The notes beneath the pieces are model-generated. The model saw nothing but the letters and a program-made list of their open reading frames with translations. It had not been told where the DNA came from and ran no database searches. A program made the position numbers and the translations under genes. This document shows, piece by piece, positions 50,158 through 60,308 of a stretch of DNA of 64,000 bases (the first letter of the stretch is position 1; each line of letters starts with the position of its first letter). The stretch covers positions 1 through 64,000 of the forward strand of contig NZ_JAENRY010000012.1 of NCBI RefSeq assembly GCF_016612545.1, written 5' to 3'. The stretch comes from Streptomyces sp. MBT65. Lineage in GTDB: Bacteria; Actinomycetota; Actinomycetes; Streptomycetales; Streptomycetaceae.

Positions 50158-50192
50158 GGCCCCCCACGTGTACGAGGCACACGTGGGGGGCC
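50158..50192. terminator. bidirectional terminator between the transporter gene and glmS
   Basis: A perfect 14-bp stem (GGCCCCCCACGTGT with 50179-50192), loop ACGAGGC, followed by TTT on the plus strand, lies between the two convergent stops. Confidence 0.9.
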
Positions 50193-50199
50193 TTTCCGG

Positions 50200-52017
50200 T
50201 TACTCCACCGTCACCGACTTCGCGAGGTTCCTCGGCTTGTCGATGTCCCGGCCCAGCACCAACGCCGTGTGGTAGGCGAGGAGTTGGAGCGGGATCCCCA
50301 TCAGGATCGGATCCAGTTCGTCCTCGTTCTTCGGGACCACGATCGTCTGGTCGGCCTTCTCCTGGTGCTGGTGGGCGACCGCGAGGATGCGGCCGCTGCG
50401 GGCCTTGATCTCCTCCAGGGCGGCGCGGTTCTTCTCCAGGAGGTCGTCGTCGGGGACGATCGCGACCGTGGGGAGGGCGGGCTCGATCAGGGCGAGGGGG
50501 CCGTGCTTCAACTCCGAGGCGGGGTAGGCCTCGGCGTGGATGTACGAGACCTCCTTGAGCTTGAGGGAGGCCTCACGGGCGACCGGGTAACCCCGGACGC
50601 GGCCGATGAAGAGCATCGAGCGGGCCTCGGCGTACTCGGCCGCCAGCTTCTTGATCTCGTCCTCGCGGTCGAGGATCTCGGAGATCTGGCCGGGCAGCTT
50701 GCGCAGGCCCTCGATGATGCGCTTGCCGTCGCGGACCGAGAGGTCACGGGTGCGGCCGAGGTGGAGCGCCAACAGGGCGAACGCCACTGTGGTGTTGGTG
50801 AAGCACTTGGTCGAGACGACACAGACCTCGGGGCCCGCGTGGACGTACATGCCGCCGTCCGCCTCGCGCGCGATCGCCGAGCCGACGACGTTCACCACAC
50901 CGAGGACGCGGGCGCCCTTGCGCTTCAACTCCTGGACCGCGGCGAGGACGTCGTAGGTCTCACCGGACTGCGAGACCGCGATGTACAGGGTGTCGGGGTC
51001 GACCACCGCGTTGCGGTACCGGAATTCGGAGGCCGGCTCGGCGTCCGCGGGGATGCGCGCCAGCTCCTCGATCATCTGGGCGCCGATCATTCCCGCGTGG
51101 TACGAGGTGCCGCAGCCGAGGATCTTCACCCGGCGGATCTGCCGGGCCTCGCGGGCGTCCAGGTTCAGGCCGCCGAGGTGCACGGTGGAGAAGCGGTCGT
51201 CGATGCGGCCGCGCAGCACGCGGTCCACGGCGTCGGCCTGCTCGAAGATCTCCTTGTGCATGTAGGTGTCGTGGCCGCCCATGTCGTAGGAGGCGGCCTC
51301 CCACTCGACGGTGGTCGGCTCGGACGTGGTGCGGGTGCCCTCGGTGGTGTATGTCCGGAAGTCGTCGGCCTTGAGGGTCGCCATCTCGCCGTCGTCGAGG
51401 GTCACTATCTGGCGCGTGTGCGTCACCAGCGCGGCGATGTCCGAGGCGACGAACATCTCCTTCTCGCCGATCCCGAGGACCACCGGGGAGCCGTTTCGAG
51501 CCACCACGATGCGGTCGGGGAAGTCGGCGTGCAGCACGGCGATGCCGTACGTCCCCTCGATCACCCGGAGGGCCTGGCGGACCTTCTCCTCCAGGGTGTC
51601 CGCCTGGGAGCGGGCGATGAGGTGGGTGAGGACCTCGGTGTCGGTCTCGGAGAGGAACTCGACGCCGTCCGCCTCGAGCTTCTTCCTCAGGTCGGACGCG
51701 TTGTCGATGATGCCGTTGTGCACGACGGCGACCTTGTTGTCGGCCGACAGGTGCGGGTGGGCGTTCACGTCGGAGGGGGCGCCGTGCGTGGCCCAGCGGG
51801 TGTGGGCGATTCCGGTGGTGCCCTTGAAGCGCGCCGGAACCTTCGCCTCCAGGTCACGGACCCGGCCCTTGGCCTTGACCATCTTCAGGCCGGACGTCTT
51901 CGGGGTCGTCACGACGATGCCCGCCGAGTCGTAGCCGCGGTACTCCAGCCGCTGCAGCCCCTCCAGCAGAAGGGGAGCAACGTCACGCTTGCCGATGTAT
52001 CCGACGATTCCGCACAT
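50200..52017 (-). CDS. glmS: glutamine-fructose-6-phosphate aminotransferase
   Basis: The 605-residue protein makes glucosamine-6-phosphate for peptidoglycan and aminosugar synthesis. The N-terminal glutaminase begins MCGIVGYIGKRD with the Cys nucleophile; HTRWATHG follows. The two SIS domains include GCGTSYHAGMIGAQMIEELA and AVSQSGETYDVLAAVQELKR, and the C-terminus ends PRNLAKSVTVE. Streptomyces often have two glmS genes; this copy lies in the hexosaminidase/aminosugar neighbourhood. Confidence 0.95.
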   Translation of the reverse strand: MCGIVGYIGKRDVAPLLLEGLQRLEYRGYDSAGIVVTTPKTSGLKMVKAKGRVRDLEAKVPARFKGTTGIAHTRWATHGAPSDVNAHPHLSADNKVAVVHNGIIDNASDLRKKLEADGVEFLSETDTEVLTHLIARSQADTLEEKVRQALRVIEGTYGIAVLHADFPDRIVVARNGSPVVLGIGEKEMFVASDIAALVTHTRQIVTLDDGEMATLKADDFRTYTTEGTRTTSEPTTVEWEAASYDMGGHDTYMHKEIFEQADAVDRVLRGRIDDRFSTVHLGGLNLDAREARQIRRVKILGCGTSYHAGMIGAQMIEELARIPADAEPASEFRYRNAVVDPDTLYIAVSQSGETYDVLAAVQELKRKGARVLGVVNVVGSAIAREADGGMYVHAGPEVCVVSTKCFTNTTVAFALLALHLGRTRDLSVRDGKRIIEGLRKLPGQISEILDREDEIKKLAAEYAEARSMLFIGRVRGYPVAREASLKLKEVSYIHAEAYPASELKHGPLALIEPALPTVAIVPDDDLLEKNRAALEEIKARSGRILAVAHQHQEKADQTIVVPKNEDELDPILMGIPLQLLAYHTALVLGRDIDKPRNLAKSVTVE

Positions 52018-52029
52018 GTATAAGCATTC

Positions 52030-52323
52030 CTAGCCGTAGACGATGCGGCGCAACTGCCGGAGTGTGAGCTCCGGTGGTGCGACCGCCCGGTATTTCAGGT
52101 CCGCGTCGATCCGGTCGAAGATCGTCGCGTTCACCAGGCCCTGGGCCTGGAGCTCGCGGTGGCGGCGACGGACGTAGTCCTCGGTCGTCTCGTCGAAGTA
52201 GGCGAGCACGTCCTGGATCACCCGCAGTGCCTCGCCCCGGCTGAGGGGTGAGGAGCGCGTCAGATGATCAACGAGTTCGTCGTGCACCCGGTAGATCCTG
52301 GGGTACCGAGGGAAGGTTTGCAA
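52030..52323 (-). CDS. conserved hypothetical protein upstream of glmS
   Basis: The 97-residue helical protein starts MQTFPRYPRIYRVHDELVDH and ends TLRQLRRIVYG. It lies 12 bp before glmS on the same strand, so the two are probably cotranscribed. I do not recognise a family. Confidence 0.7.
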   Translation of the reverse strand: MQTFPRYPRIYRVHDELVDHLTRSSPLSRGEALRVIQDVLAYFDETTEDYVRRRHRELQAQGLVNATIFDRIDADLKYRAVAPPELTLRQLRRIVYG

Positions 52324-52437
52324 GAATCCTGCCCGATATCGGGCAGCGGCCTGTTGAATGTCTTATGGGACTCTGTTCGCAAGCTGTCCATCCTGTGTCT
52401 TGTGTTACGTCGCTCATATGGACGAGTTTCAGACGCC

Positions 52438-54033
52438 ATGGACATTCCTCGTATGGGAGTACCCGAAGAGCTCGCCGAGCGCATGAGCATGGCTGAGCAG
52501 CACGAGTACCTACGCTCGAAATTCTCGCGGCGCACGATGATCAGAGGCGGCGCCGTGACCCTCGGCGCCGTCGCCGGCGGCGTGTTCGTCCCGGGCGCGG
52601 TCGCCCAGGCGGCCGTCCCCAGCCAGGCCTCCGCCACCTACGCCGCCACCTCCACGGCGTCCTCGGTCGACGGGGCCCTCGTCGCCCCGTTCGGCCGTCA
52701 CCTCGCGTTCGGCAACGACCCGAGCACCGAGGTCACGGTCTCCTGGCAGGTCCCGACCAACGTCAAGAAGCCGTTCGTCCGGATCGGCGCGCACCCCTGG
52801 GACCTCTCCCGCAAGATCGAGGCCGAGGTGCGCACGCTCTACACCCCGGCGGGCGTCGGTGCGAGCGGCGACCACACCCAGTACTACCTGCACGCCAAGC
52901 TGACCCACCTGCGTCCGGGCAGGACGTACTACTACGGCGTCGGCCACGCGGGCTTCGACCCGGCCGAGGCCCACCTGCTCGGCACGCTGGGCACCTTCAC
53001 CACCGCCCCCGACCGCGCCGTGCCGTTCACCTTCACGGCCTTCGGCGACGAGGGCGTCGGCTACCACGGCCTGGCCAACAACAGCCTGCTGCTCGGCCAG
53101 AACCCGGCCTTCCACCTGCACGCCGGCGACATCTGCTACGCCGACCCCGCGGGCGCCGGCCAGACCGCCGACGCCGGTTTCGACTCGCGCACCTGGGACC
53201 TGTTCCTCGCGCAGACCGAGTCGGTCGCCAAGTCCGTGCCGTGGATGCCGGCCTACGGCAACCACGACATGGAGGCCTGGTACTCGCCCAACGGCTACGG
53301 CGGCGAGGACGCCCGCTGGAACCTGCCGGACAACGGCCCCGACAAGACGAACCTGCCGGGCGTCTACTCCTTCGTCTACGGCAACACGGCGATCATCTCG
53401 CTCGACGCCAACGACGTGTCCTTCGAGATCCCGGCCAACCTCGGCATCTCCGGCGGCACCCAGACCAAGTGGCTGGAGGCGCAGCTCAAGAAGTTCCGCG
53501 CGTCCAGGGACATCGACTTCGTGGTGATCTTCTTCCACCACTGCGCGTACTGCACCTCCACCGCGCACTCCTCGGAGGGGGGAGTGCGCAACGAGTGGGT
53601 GCCGCTGTTCGAGAAGTACACGGTGGACCTGGTCATCAACGGCCACAACCACCAGTACGAGCGCACCGACGTCATCAAGAAGAACGCCGTCGTCAAGAAG
53701 CTCCCGATCGGCGGCACGGCGTACCCGGAGACCGAGGGTGTCGTCTACGTGACGGCGGGCGCGGCCGGCCGCAGCCTGTACGCGTTCTCCGCCCCCGACT
53801 CCTACGAGGGTCACGTCGCCGACGTCGACTCGGTCGCCGCCTTCGTCAACACGAAGGACGGCAAGGTCAACGAGACGGTCGCCTGGTCGCGCGTGCGCTA
53901 CCTCAACTACTCGTTCCTGCGCGTGGACGTCCAGCCCGCCCACAAGGGCCGTACGACCACCCTGACGGTCCGCGGCATCGCCGAGACCGGCGCCGAGGTC
54001 GACCGCTTCACGGTCGCCCGCAAGGCCAAGTAG
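52438..54033 (+). CDS. Tat-secreted purple acid phosphatase/metallophosphoesterase
   Basis: The 531-residue protein has a twin-arginine signal peptide (SRRTMIRGGAVTLGAVAGGV). A fibronectin-like N-terminal part with TVSWQVPTN and HLRPGRTYYYGVG is followed by the metallophosphoesterase domain with HAGDICYAD, YGNHDMEAW, FFHHCAYC and NGHNHQYER. It would release phosphate outside the cell. ATG at 52438 is followed by a 25-residue lead before the RR motif. It is divergent from the 52,030-52,323 gene. Confidence 0.9.
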   Translation: MDIPRMGVPEELAERMSMAEQHEYLRSKFSRRTMIRGGAVTLGAVAGGVFVPGAVAQAAVPSQASATYAATSTASSVDGALVAPFGRHLAFGNDPSTEVTVSWQVPTNVKKPFVRIGAHPWDLSRKIEAEVRTLYTPAGVGASGDHTQYYLHAKLTHLRPGRTYYYGVGHAGFDPAEAHLLGTLGTFTTAPDRAVPFTFTAFGDEGVGYHGLANNSLLLGQNPAFHLHAGDICYADPAGAGQTADAGFDSRTWDLFLAQTESVAKSVPWMPAYGNHDMEAWYSPNGYGGEDARWNLPDNGPDKTNLPGVYSFVYGNTAIISLDANDVSFEIPANLGISGGTQTKWLEAQLKKFRASRDIDFVVIFFHHCAYCTSTAHSSEGGVRNEWVPLFEKYTVDLVINGHNHQYERTDVIKKNAVVKKLPIGGTAYPETEGVVYVTAGAAGRSLYAFSAPDSYEGHVADVDSVAAFVNTKDGKVNETVAWSRVRYLNYSFLRVDVQPAHKGRTTTLTVRGIAETGAEVDRFTVARKAK

Positions 54034-54093
54034 CCCTGAAACAGCCCGAGTTACGCCCGGAAGGCAGGGCGCGACTCATCCGGCGGGCGGTCC

Positions 54094-54972
54094 TCACATG
54101 CGTTTGAGGACCGCCTGTTTGGCCATCGCGAACTCCTCGTCCGTGAGCACCCCGTCCCGGTGCAGCTCACCCAGTTCGCGCAACCGCCGCAGCAGCGCGT
54201 CGTGGCCGTCCTCCGCCGCGGCCGTCAACTGCCGCGCGGGCTGGGCCTGTTCGGTTCGTACGTCGGTCTCGGCGGCGGGGTGCGGAAGGCGCGCCTGTAC
54301 GGCCGCGGCGACCAGGGCCATCAGCGGGTCCTTCTTGAAGCCCCACAACTCCACCGAGTTCGGGTCGTACTTGGGCGGCGCCTTGGTCGGCGCGCTGCGC
54401 ACCGAGAAGCGGATGTAGCCGTTCTCCAGACCGGCCGACGGACGCCACTCCACGCCGACGAGGTCCGTGACGGCGAGCGTGCGGGCGCCGGCGGCGGACT
54501 TGGCGTCCTCGGTCTTCCAGTTCCACTCCAGCCGTACGTGCTCGCCGTCGAAGCTCGCCGTGCCGTCCCCGGCGGAGACCGACAGCGGTACTGCGGGGCC
54601 CGGCAGCAGATACGCGTCCACCGGATCGGCCGGGACCTCGTCGAGCAGCAGGGCGCTCCGCACCTCGTCCACAAAGTACTCGGCGACGCCGTACCGGTCC
54701 GACTCGACCGGGAGCTGATAGGGGTCGTCGCCCTCGGCGAGCCGGCCGCCGGTGGCGTGCAGCAGGGGGTCGGCGCCGTCGCGCAGCCGCAGTCTCAGCC
54801 GCCCCGACCTCCGGCCCTGCTCGAACGAGACGCCCGCCAACGCGCCCAGCGGGACGACGAGTTCGCCCAGGGTCCGGCGGAACAGGCCGACGTTCTTGTC
54901 CCGCCCGGGAGTCAGCCGCAGGGCGTCGCCGTCGAAGATCCAGGTGCCGTCCTTCTGGATGATTTCCGCCAT
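54094..54972 (-). CDS. DUF4429-like protein with C-terminal SHOCT motif
   Basis: The 292-residue protein starts MAEIIQKDGTWIFDGDALRL, has two similar beta-rich halves (WIFDGDALRLTPG and ASFDGEHVRLEWN) and ends with a SHOCT-type segment (LRELGELHRDGVLTDEEFAM) that usually mediates oligomerisation. The DUF4429 repeat layout is clear. Function unknown. It is divergent from the hexosaminidase gene. Confidence 0.8.
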   Translation of the reverse strand: MAEIIQKDGTWIFDGDALRLTPGRDKNVGLFRRTLGELVVPLGALAGVSFEQGRRSGRLRLRLRDGADPLLHATGGRLAEGDDPYQLPVESDRYGVAEYFVDEVRSALLLDEVPADPVDAYLLPGPAVPLSVSAGDGTASFDGEHVRLEWNWKTEDAKSAAGARTLAVTDLVGVEWRPSAGLENGYIRFSVRSAPTKAPPKYDPNSVELWGFKKDPLMALVAAAVQARLPHPAAETDVRTEQAQPARQLTAAAEDGHDALLRRLRELGELHRDGVLTDEEFAMAKQAVLKRM

Positions 54973-55055
54973 AGGAGGGATTGTTCCACCGGTCTGACGA
55001 CAGAATGGTCTGTACCTGTCCTGGCTCAAGGGAAGTTCGAAGGAAGGCACCGCTT

Positions 55056-56657
55056 GTGAGACACCTTGTGAGACAGCGCCACAGAACGACCCGCCTCCTC
55101 GGTTCGCTGCTGCTCGTCGCCGCCGCGAGCGTGTCCGTCGTCGGCGCCGCACCCGCTGCCGGGCCCGCCGCCGTCACCCCGCTGGGCCGGGTCGTCCCGG
55201 CGCCCGCCAAGGTCACCCCCGCGGGACACCCGTACACGATCACGAGCAGCACCCGGATCCGGGTCGACGACACCCGGGAGTCACGCCGGATCGGCGAGTA
55301 CCTCGCGGGCATCCTGCGCCCCTCCACCGGCTACCGGCTGCCGATCACCTCGCGGGGCAAGGGGGGTATCCAACTCCGGCTGGCCAAGGGCGTGTTCGGG
55401 GCCGAGGGCTATCGGCTCGTCAGCGGGACCTCCGGTGTCACCATCACCGCGAGCAGGCCCGCCGGACTCTTCCACGGCGTCCAGACCCTGCGCCAACTCC
55501 TGCCCGCCGCCGTCGAGAAGAACTCCGTGCAGCGCGGCCCCTGGCGGATCGCGGGCGGCACCATCGAGGACTCCCCGCGCTACGCCTACCGCGGCGCGAT
55601 GCTCGACGTGTCCCGGCACTTCTTCACGGTCGATCAGGTCAAGCGCTACATCGACGAGTTGGCGCTCTACAAGATCAACGAACTGCACCTGCACCTCAGC
55701 GACGACCAGGGCTGGCGCATCGCCATCAACTCCTGGCCCCGCCTGGCGACCTACGGCGGCTCGACCCAGGTCGACGGCGGCGCGGGCGGCCACTACACGA
55801 AGGCCGACTACAAGGAGATCGTCCGCTACGCCTCCTCCCGCTTCCTGGAGGTCGTACCCGAGATCGACATGCCCGGCCACACCAACGCGGCCCTCGCCTC
55901 CTACGCCGACCTGAACTGCGACGGCGTGGCACCCCCGCTCTACACGGGCACGGACGTCGGCTTCAGCTCGCTGTGCGTCGGCAAGGACCTCACGTACGGC
56001 TTCGTGGACGACGTGATCCGCGAGCTGGCCGCGCTGACCCCGGGCCGCTATCTGCACATCGGCGGCGACGAGGCGCACTCCACCAGCCATGAGGACTACG
56101 TCAAGTTCATGGACCGGGTGCAGCCGATCGTCACCAAGTACGGCAAGACGGTGATCGCCTGGCACCAGATCACCGGCGCCCACCCCGTCAAGGGCGCCTT
56201 CGCCCAGTACTGGGGTCTCGACGACACCGACGCCGCCGAGAAGGCACAGGTCGCCGAGGCCACGAAGAACGGCACCGGGCTGGTCCTCTCGCCCGCCGAC
56301 CGGGTCTACCTCGACATGAAGTACACCGAGGACACCCCGCTCGGCCAGGACTGGGCGGGCCTGGTCGAGGTCAAGCGGTCCTACGACTGGGACCCGGGCA
56401 ACTACCTTGCCGGAGTGCCGAGTTCGGCGATCCGGGGGGTCGAGGCACCGCTGTGGACCGAGACCATCGTGACCGACGCGAACATCCAGTACATGGCCTT
56501 CCCGAGGCTGCCGGGCGTCGCCGAGCTGGGCTGGTCGCCGGCCTCGACGCACGACTGGGACACCTACAAGGTGCGGCTCGCGGCGCAGGCCCCGCGCTGG
56601 GACGCGCTCGGGATCAACTACTACCGGTCGCCTCAAGTGCCGTGGCCCGCGCGGTAG
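55056..56657 (+). CDS. secreted GH20 beta-N-acetylhexosaminidase
   Basis: The 533-residue protein has an N-terminal signal peptide (LLGSLLLVAAASVSVVGAAP), a GH20b domain (VTPAGHPYTITSSTRIRVDD) and the GH20 catalytic barrel with RGAMLDVSRHFFTVDQVKRY and the Asp-Glu pair in HIGGDEAHS. GTG at 55056 has GAAGGAAGG before it. It removes terminal GlcNAc from chitin oligomers outside the cell. Confidence 0.92.
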   Translation: MRHLVRQRHRTTRLLGSLLLVAAASVSVVGAAPAAGPAAVTPLGRVVPAPAKVTPAGHPYTITSSTRIRVDDTRESRRIGEYLAGILRPSTGYRLPITSRGKGGIQLRLAKGVFGAEGYRLVSGTSGVTITASRPAGLFHGVQTLRQLLPAAVEKNSVQRGPWRIAGGTIEDSPRYAYRGAMLDVSRHFFTVDQVKRYIDELALYKINELHLHLSDDQGWRIAINSWPRLATYGGSTQVDGGAGGHYTKADYKEIVRYASSRFLEVVPEIDMPGHTNAALASYADLNCDGVAPPLYTGTDVGFSSLCVGKDLTYGFVDDVIRELAALTPGRYLHIGGDEAHSTSHEDYVKFMDRVQPIVTKYGKTVIAWHQITGAHPVKGAFAQYWGLDDTDAAEKAQVAEATKNGTGLVLSPADRVYLDMKYTEDTPLGQDWAGLVEVKRSYDWDPGNYLAGVPSSAIRGVEAPLWTETIVTDANIQYMAFPRLPGVAELGWSPASTHDWDTYKVRLAAQAPRWDALGINYYRSPQVPWPAR

Positions 56658-56684
56658 TTGCGCCGCGTTCGTGAAGAGGGCGGT

Positions 56685-56711
56685 CACCCCGGGGGACCGT
56701 ACCCCGGGGTG
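56685..56711. terminator. bidirectional terminator between hexosaminidase gene and desD
   Basis: CACCCCGGGG (56685-56694) pairs perfectly with 56702-56711, loop GACCGTA, between the two convergent stops. Confidence 0.8.
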
Positions 56712-56728
56712 CCCGCCTGCTTGGGTGA

Positions 56729-58507
56729 TCAGAACCCGGCGATCGGGTTCTTCAGGGTGCCGACGAGCTGGAGCGCGCCGGAGGGGTCCGCCAGGTCCAC
56801 CATCTGCTCGTTGTCGCGCAGTTGGAGCCGGTTGAGGCAGGACAGCGAGAACTCGGGGGCGAACATGTCGTACTGCCGGAACTTGTCGGCGAGTTCGGGC
56901 GCCGCGTCCTGGTACTCGCGGGTGACCTCCGCGACCGTACGCCAGAAGTCGTCCTCCTCCAGGACGCCTTCGGCGGCCAGGTCGGCGGCGAGGAAGCGGA
57001 AGAAGCAGTCGAAGACGTCGGTGAAGATCGACAGGAGCTTCTTGTCCTCGGGGACCTCGACCCGCAGCCGCTCCACCGTCGGCGGCAGCACCGCGTCCGG
57101 GTCCATGACGGCGATCTCCTCGGCGATGTCCTTGTAGATCGCGCGCTCGACGACGCCGTCCTTCAGGACGAGGATCACGTTCTCGCCGTGCGGCATGAAC
57201 ACCAGGTCGTAGGCGTAGAAGCTGTGCAGCAGCGGGGTGAAGTACGCCCGCAGATAACGGCGCAGCCACTCCACCGGGGTCAGCCCCGAGCGCTCGATCA
57301 GCGCGCCCGCGAAGGACGCGCCCTCGTGGTCCAGGTGCACCAGCGAGGCCATCGTCGCGAGGGACTCGCCGTCCCGGAGCGAGGACACCGGGCTCTCGCG
57401 CCACAGCGCGGCGAGCATTTTGCGGTACGGCGAGTAGCGGTCGGTGGCCGCCTCGTACTCCAGGTGCCGGTAGCCGACGGCGGCCCGCTCGCGGATGATC
57501 GACAGGCCGGTGGACTTCAACACCGGGTCGTTGTCGATGAGTTGGGCGAGCCAGTCGTTGATCGCCGGGGTCGCCTCCATGTAGGCGGCCGAAAGCCCGC
57601 GCATGAAGCCCATGTTGATGACGGACAGGGCCGTCTTCACGTAGTGCTTCTCGGGGTTCGACCTGTTGAAGAAGGTCCGGATGGACTGTTGGGCGAGGTA
57701 CTCGTCGTCGCCCTCGCCGAGGCAGACGAGGTGGCCGCGGGCGACCTCGGCGGCGAAGGTGACGCTGAGCTTGTTCCACCACTGCCAGGGGTGGACGGGG
57801 ATGAGGAGGAAGTCGTCCGGGTCGTGGCCCTGTTCGGTCAGCGTGGCACGGAAGCGGTCGACGGTGGCGCTGCCCAACTCGCCCTTGACGAAAGCCTCGT
57901 ACTCGATGCCCACACCCGCCGTGAACGCCGCCCGCGAGCGGTGCGCGGCCAGCCAGACCAGCCGGACCGGGCTCGCGGTCTCGGGGGCGTACGAGAGGTA
58001 CTCGTGCACACCGAAGCCGAGCCGGCCGTTGTTCGCGACGAAGCAGGGGTGGCCCTCGGTCATCCCCGTCTCGATGGCCTGGAAGTCGCTCCGCACCAGC
58101 TCGGCGACCGGGATCTGCGGCTTGGTGAGCTTGTAGCAGGTGCCGGAGAGGGTGGAGGAGATCTCCTCCAGGTAGACCGGCAGGATCGCCTCGCTCAGCC
58201 CGAGCGCCTGCTTCAGCTCGATGAAGAAGTCCATTGCGGCTAGGGGGAGTTCGGTGCCGTCGCGGTGACGCGTGATGGAGTCGGCGTCCACCTGCCAGTG
58301 GTCGAGCGCGCGCCGGGTTGCGGTGAACCGGTAGCGGGTCAGACCGTCGTCGCTGCGGACGACGTACGAGTCCCCGTCCTTCTCAACCAGTTCGGGTGCG
58401 ATGAGCCGCTCGTGCGCGAACTCGGCGAGGGCCTTGCGGATGAGGAGACGGTTGGCCTTCTCCCAGCGCTCGGGGGAGAGGTGGGCGACGGCGTCGGCGA
58501 GGCTCAT
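56729..58507 (-). CDS. desD: DesD, NIS siderophore synthetase for desferrioxamine
   Basis: The 592-residue IucA/IucC-family enzyme uses ATP to condense and cyclise N-hydroxy-N-succinyl-cadaverine units to desferrioxamine E, and related units to B. Visible family motifs include GHPCFVANNGRLGFGVHEYL, IPVHPWQWWNKL and MPHGENVILVLKDG. It overlaps desC by 4 bp (ATGA) and is the last gene of the desABCD operon. Confidence 0.96.
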   Translation of the reverse strand: MSLADAVAHLSPERWEKANRLLIRKALAEFAHERLIAPELVEKDGDSYVVRSDDGLTRYRFTATRRALDHWQVDADSITRHRDGTELPLAAMDFFIELKQALGLSEAILPVYLEEISSTLSGTCYKLTKPQIPVAELVRSDFQAIETGMTEGHPCFVANNGRLGFGVHEYLSYAPETASPVRLVWLAAHRSRAAFTAGVGIEYEAFVKGELGSATVDRFRATLTEQGHDPDDFLLIPVHPWQWWNKLSVTFAAEVARGHLVCLGEGDDEYLAQQSIRTFFNRSNPEKHYVKTALSVINMGFMRGLSAAYMEATPAINDWLAQLIDNDPVLKSTGLSIIRERAAVGYRHLEYEAATDRYSPYRKMLAALWRESPVSSLRDGESLATMASLVHLDHEGASFAGALIERSGLTPVEWLRRYLRAYFTPLLHSFYAYDLVFMPHGENVILVLKDGVVERAIYKDIAEEIAVMDPDAVLPPTVERLRVEVPEDKKLLSIFTDVFDCFFRFLAADLAAEGVLEEDDFWRTVAEVTREYQDAAPELADKFRQYDMFAPEFSLSCLNRLQLRDNEQMVDLADPSGALQLVGTLKNPIAGF

Positions 58508-59034
58508 GCGGACACCGCCGTGGCGCTCAGGAACTGCTCCCGTGTGCAGAAGCTCAACAAGGCCATTTTCTCCGGCTTCTGGATCTCACGCTCGGGCACG
58601 AACCCGACCGCCTCGTTCAGTGCGTGCACGGCGGTGTTGGACACGTCCGGCTCCACGACGACACGCTCGACGGCCGGGTCCTCGAAGAGGCGGCCCATCA
58701 CGGCGGTGATCACCGCGCGGGTGAAACCGTGGACGGGCGTCTCGGTGGCGGGCGTCAGGAAGTGCATGCCGACGTCACCGGCCAACGGCTCGTACAGGCC
58801 GACCAGTTCGCGGTACCGCGGGTCGTAGTACTCCATCAGAAAGACGGGCACCCCGTCCTGGAGCCCGAACAGCGCGTGCTGGTGCTCGTCGGCCGCGATC
58901 TCCATGTACGCGCGCTCGACGTCCTCCAGTTTCGCGTCCTGCATCATCCAGAACGCGGCCTTGGGGTGCGTGAGCCACCGGTGCAGCAACTCGGCGTCCT
59001 GGAGCGGGTCGAGGGGGCGGAAGGTGAAGGTCAT
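58504..59034 (-). CDS. desC: DesC, acyltransferase of desferrioxamine synthesis
   Basis: The 176-residue GNAT-like acyltransferase (RhbD/IucB type) starts [20 protein letters not shown] and contains [20 protein letters not shown] and [20 protein letters not shown]. It transfers a succinyl or acetyl group to N-hydroxycadaverine. It overlaps desB and desD by 4 bp each. Confidence 0.94.
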   Translation of the reverse strand: MTFTFRPLDPLQDAELLHRWLTHPKAAFWMMQDAKLEDVERAYMEIAADEHQHALFGLQDGVPVFLMEYYDPRYRELVGLYEPLAGDVGMHFLTPATETPVHGFTRAVITAVMGRLFEDPAVERVVVEPDVSNTAVHALNEAVGFVPEREIQKPEKMALLSFCTREQFLSATAVSA

Positions 59035-60308
59035 ACGGTGAACTCCTGGAACGCGATGGTCTGTTCGACCGGGTAGTACTCGGTGCCGAGCAGCTCACGG
59101 ATGATGTACGCGTTGCGGTACGCGCCCATGCCCAGGTCGGGGGACGTGATGCTGTGCGTGTGGACGCCGGCGTTCTGGAGGAAGACGCCTCGGCCCGTGG
59201 TGTCGATCGAGTAGTTGCGCGCGATGTCGAAGTTGCCCCGCGAGTCGTAGCGCAGTCGCTCGTGCACGGGCTTGAGGAACTCCGGCTCGGCGTACTTGTA
59301 GCCGGTGGCGAGGACCAGGCCCTGGGAGCGCAGGGTGTAGTCCTTCTCCTGCTCCTCTTGGCGCAGGGCGAGTTCGTACACGCCGTCGCGGTAAGTGGCG
59401 TCGTTCAGGGCGGAGTTGGTGAGCAGCCGGGTGGGGACCGGGCCGCCGACCTTCTTCTGGTACAGCAGGTCGAAGATGTCGTTGACGAGGTCGCCGTCGA
59501 TGCCCTTGAAGAGGCCCTTCTGCTCGGCCGTGAGGCGGTAGCGGGTCTGCTCGGGCAGGGCGTGGAAGTAGTCGATGTACTCCGGGGAGGTCATCTCCAG
59601 CGTGAGTTTCGTGTACTCCAGCGGGAAGAAGCGCGGCGAGCGCGTGACCCAGTTCAACTCGTATCCGTGCACGTCGATCTCGCTGAGCAGGTCGTAGTAG
59701 ATCTCGGCGGCGGACTGCCCGCTGCCGACCAGCGTGATCGACTCCTTGGCCTGCAACTCCGCTCTGTGCTGCATATAGCGGGAGTTGTGGATGAAGTCGC
59801 CGCCCAGGCCGGCGACGGCCTCCGGGAGGTAGGGAGGGGTGCCGGTGCCGAGGACCAGGTGACGGGCGCGGTAGAGGTCGCCGGTCTCGGTCCGGACGAC
59901 GTAGACCTCGTCCTCGTACGTCACCTCGGTGACCGTCGTGCTGAAGCGCACGTTGGTGAGTTTGTCGGCCGCCCAGCGGCAGTAGTCGTCGTACTCGACG
60001 CGCAGCGGGTAGAAGTTCTCGCGGATGTAGAAGGGGTACAGACGCCCCTTCTCCTTCAGGTAGTTGAGGAAGGAGTACGGCGAGGTCGGGTCGGCGAGGG
60101 TGACGAGGTCCGACATGAACGGGGTCTGGAGGTGGGCGCCGTCGAGGAACATGCCGGCGTGCCACTCGAAGCCGGGCTTCGAGTCCAGGAAGATGCCGTC
60201 GAGTTCGGCGATGGGCTCGGTGAGGCAGGCGAGGCCGAGGTTGAAGGGTCCGAGCCCGATGCCCACGAAGTCGTAGGTCTTGCTGGCGGGTTCAGGAAGC
60301 GCGGTCAA
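59031..60308 (-). CDS. desB: DesB, cadaverine N-hydroxylase (FAD/NADPH)
   Basis: The enzyme (about 425 residues) hydroxylates the amine of cadaverine. FAD motif [20 protein letters not shown] motif [17 protein letters not shown] and the C-terminal LATGY motif are present. TTG at 60308 is preferred because GGGAGAG lies just before it; an ATG at 60335 would overlap desA by 44 bp and lacks a ribosome site. It overlaps desA by 17 bp and desC by 4 bp. Confidence 0.94.
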   Translation of the reverse strand: MTALPEPASKTYDFVGIGLGPFNLGLACLTEPIAELDGIFLDSKPGFEWHAGMFLDGAHLQTPFMSDLVTLADPTSPYSFLNYLKEKGRLYPFYIRENFYPLRVEYDDYCRWAADKLTNVRFSTTVTEVTYEDEVYVVRTETGDLYRARHLVLGTGTPPYLPEAVAGLGGDFIHNSRYMQHRAELQAKESITLVGSGQSAAEIYYDLLSEIDVHGYELNWVTRSPRFFPLEYTKLTLEMTSPEYIDYFHALPEQTRYRLTAEQKGLFKGIDGDLVNDIFDLLYQKKVGGPVPTRLLTNSALNDATYRDGVYELALRQEEQEKDYTLRSQGLVLATGYKYAEPEFLKPVHERLRYDSRGNFDIARNYSIDTTGRGVFLQNAGVHTHSITSPDLGMGAYRNAYIIRELLGTEYYPVEQTIAFQEFTV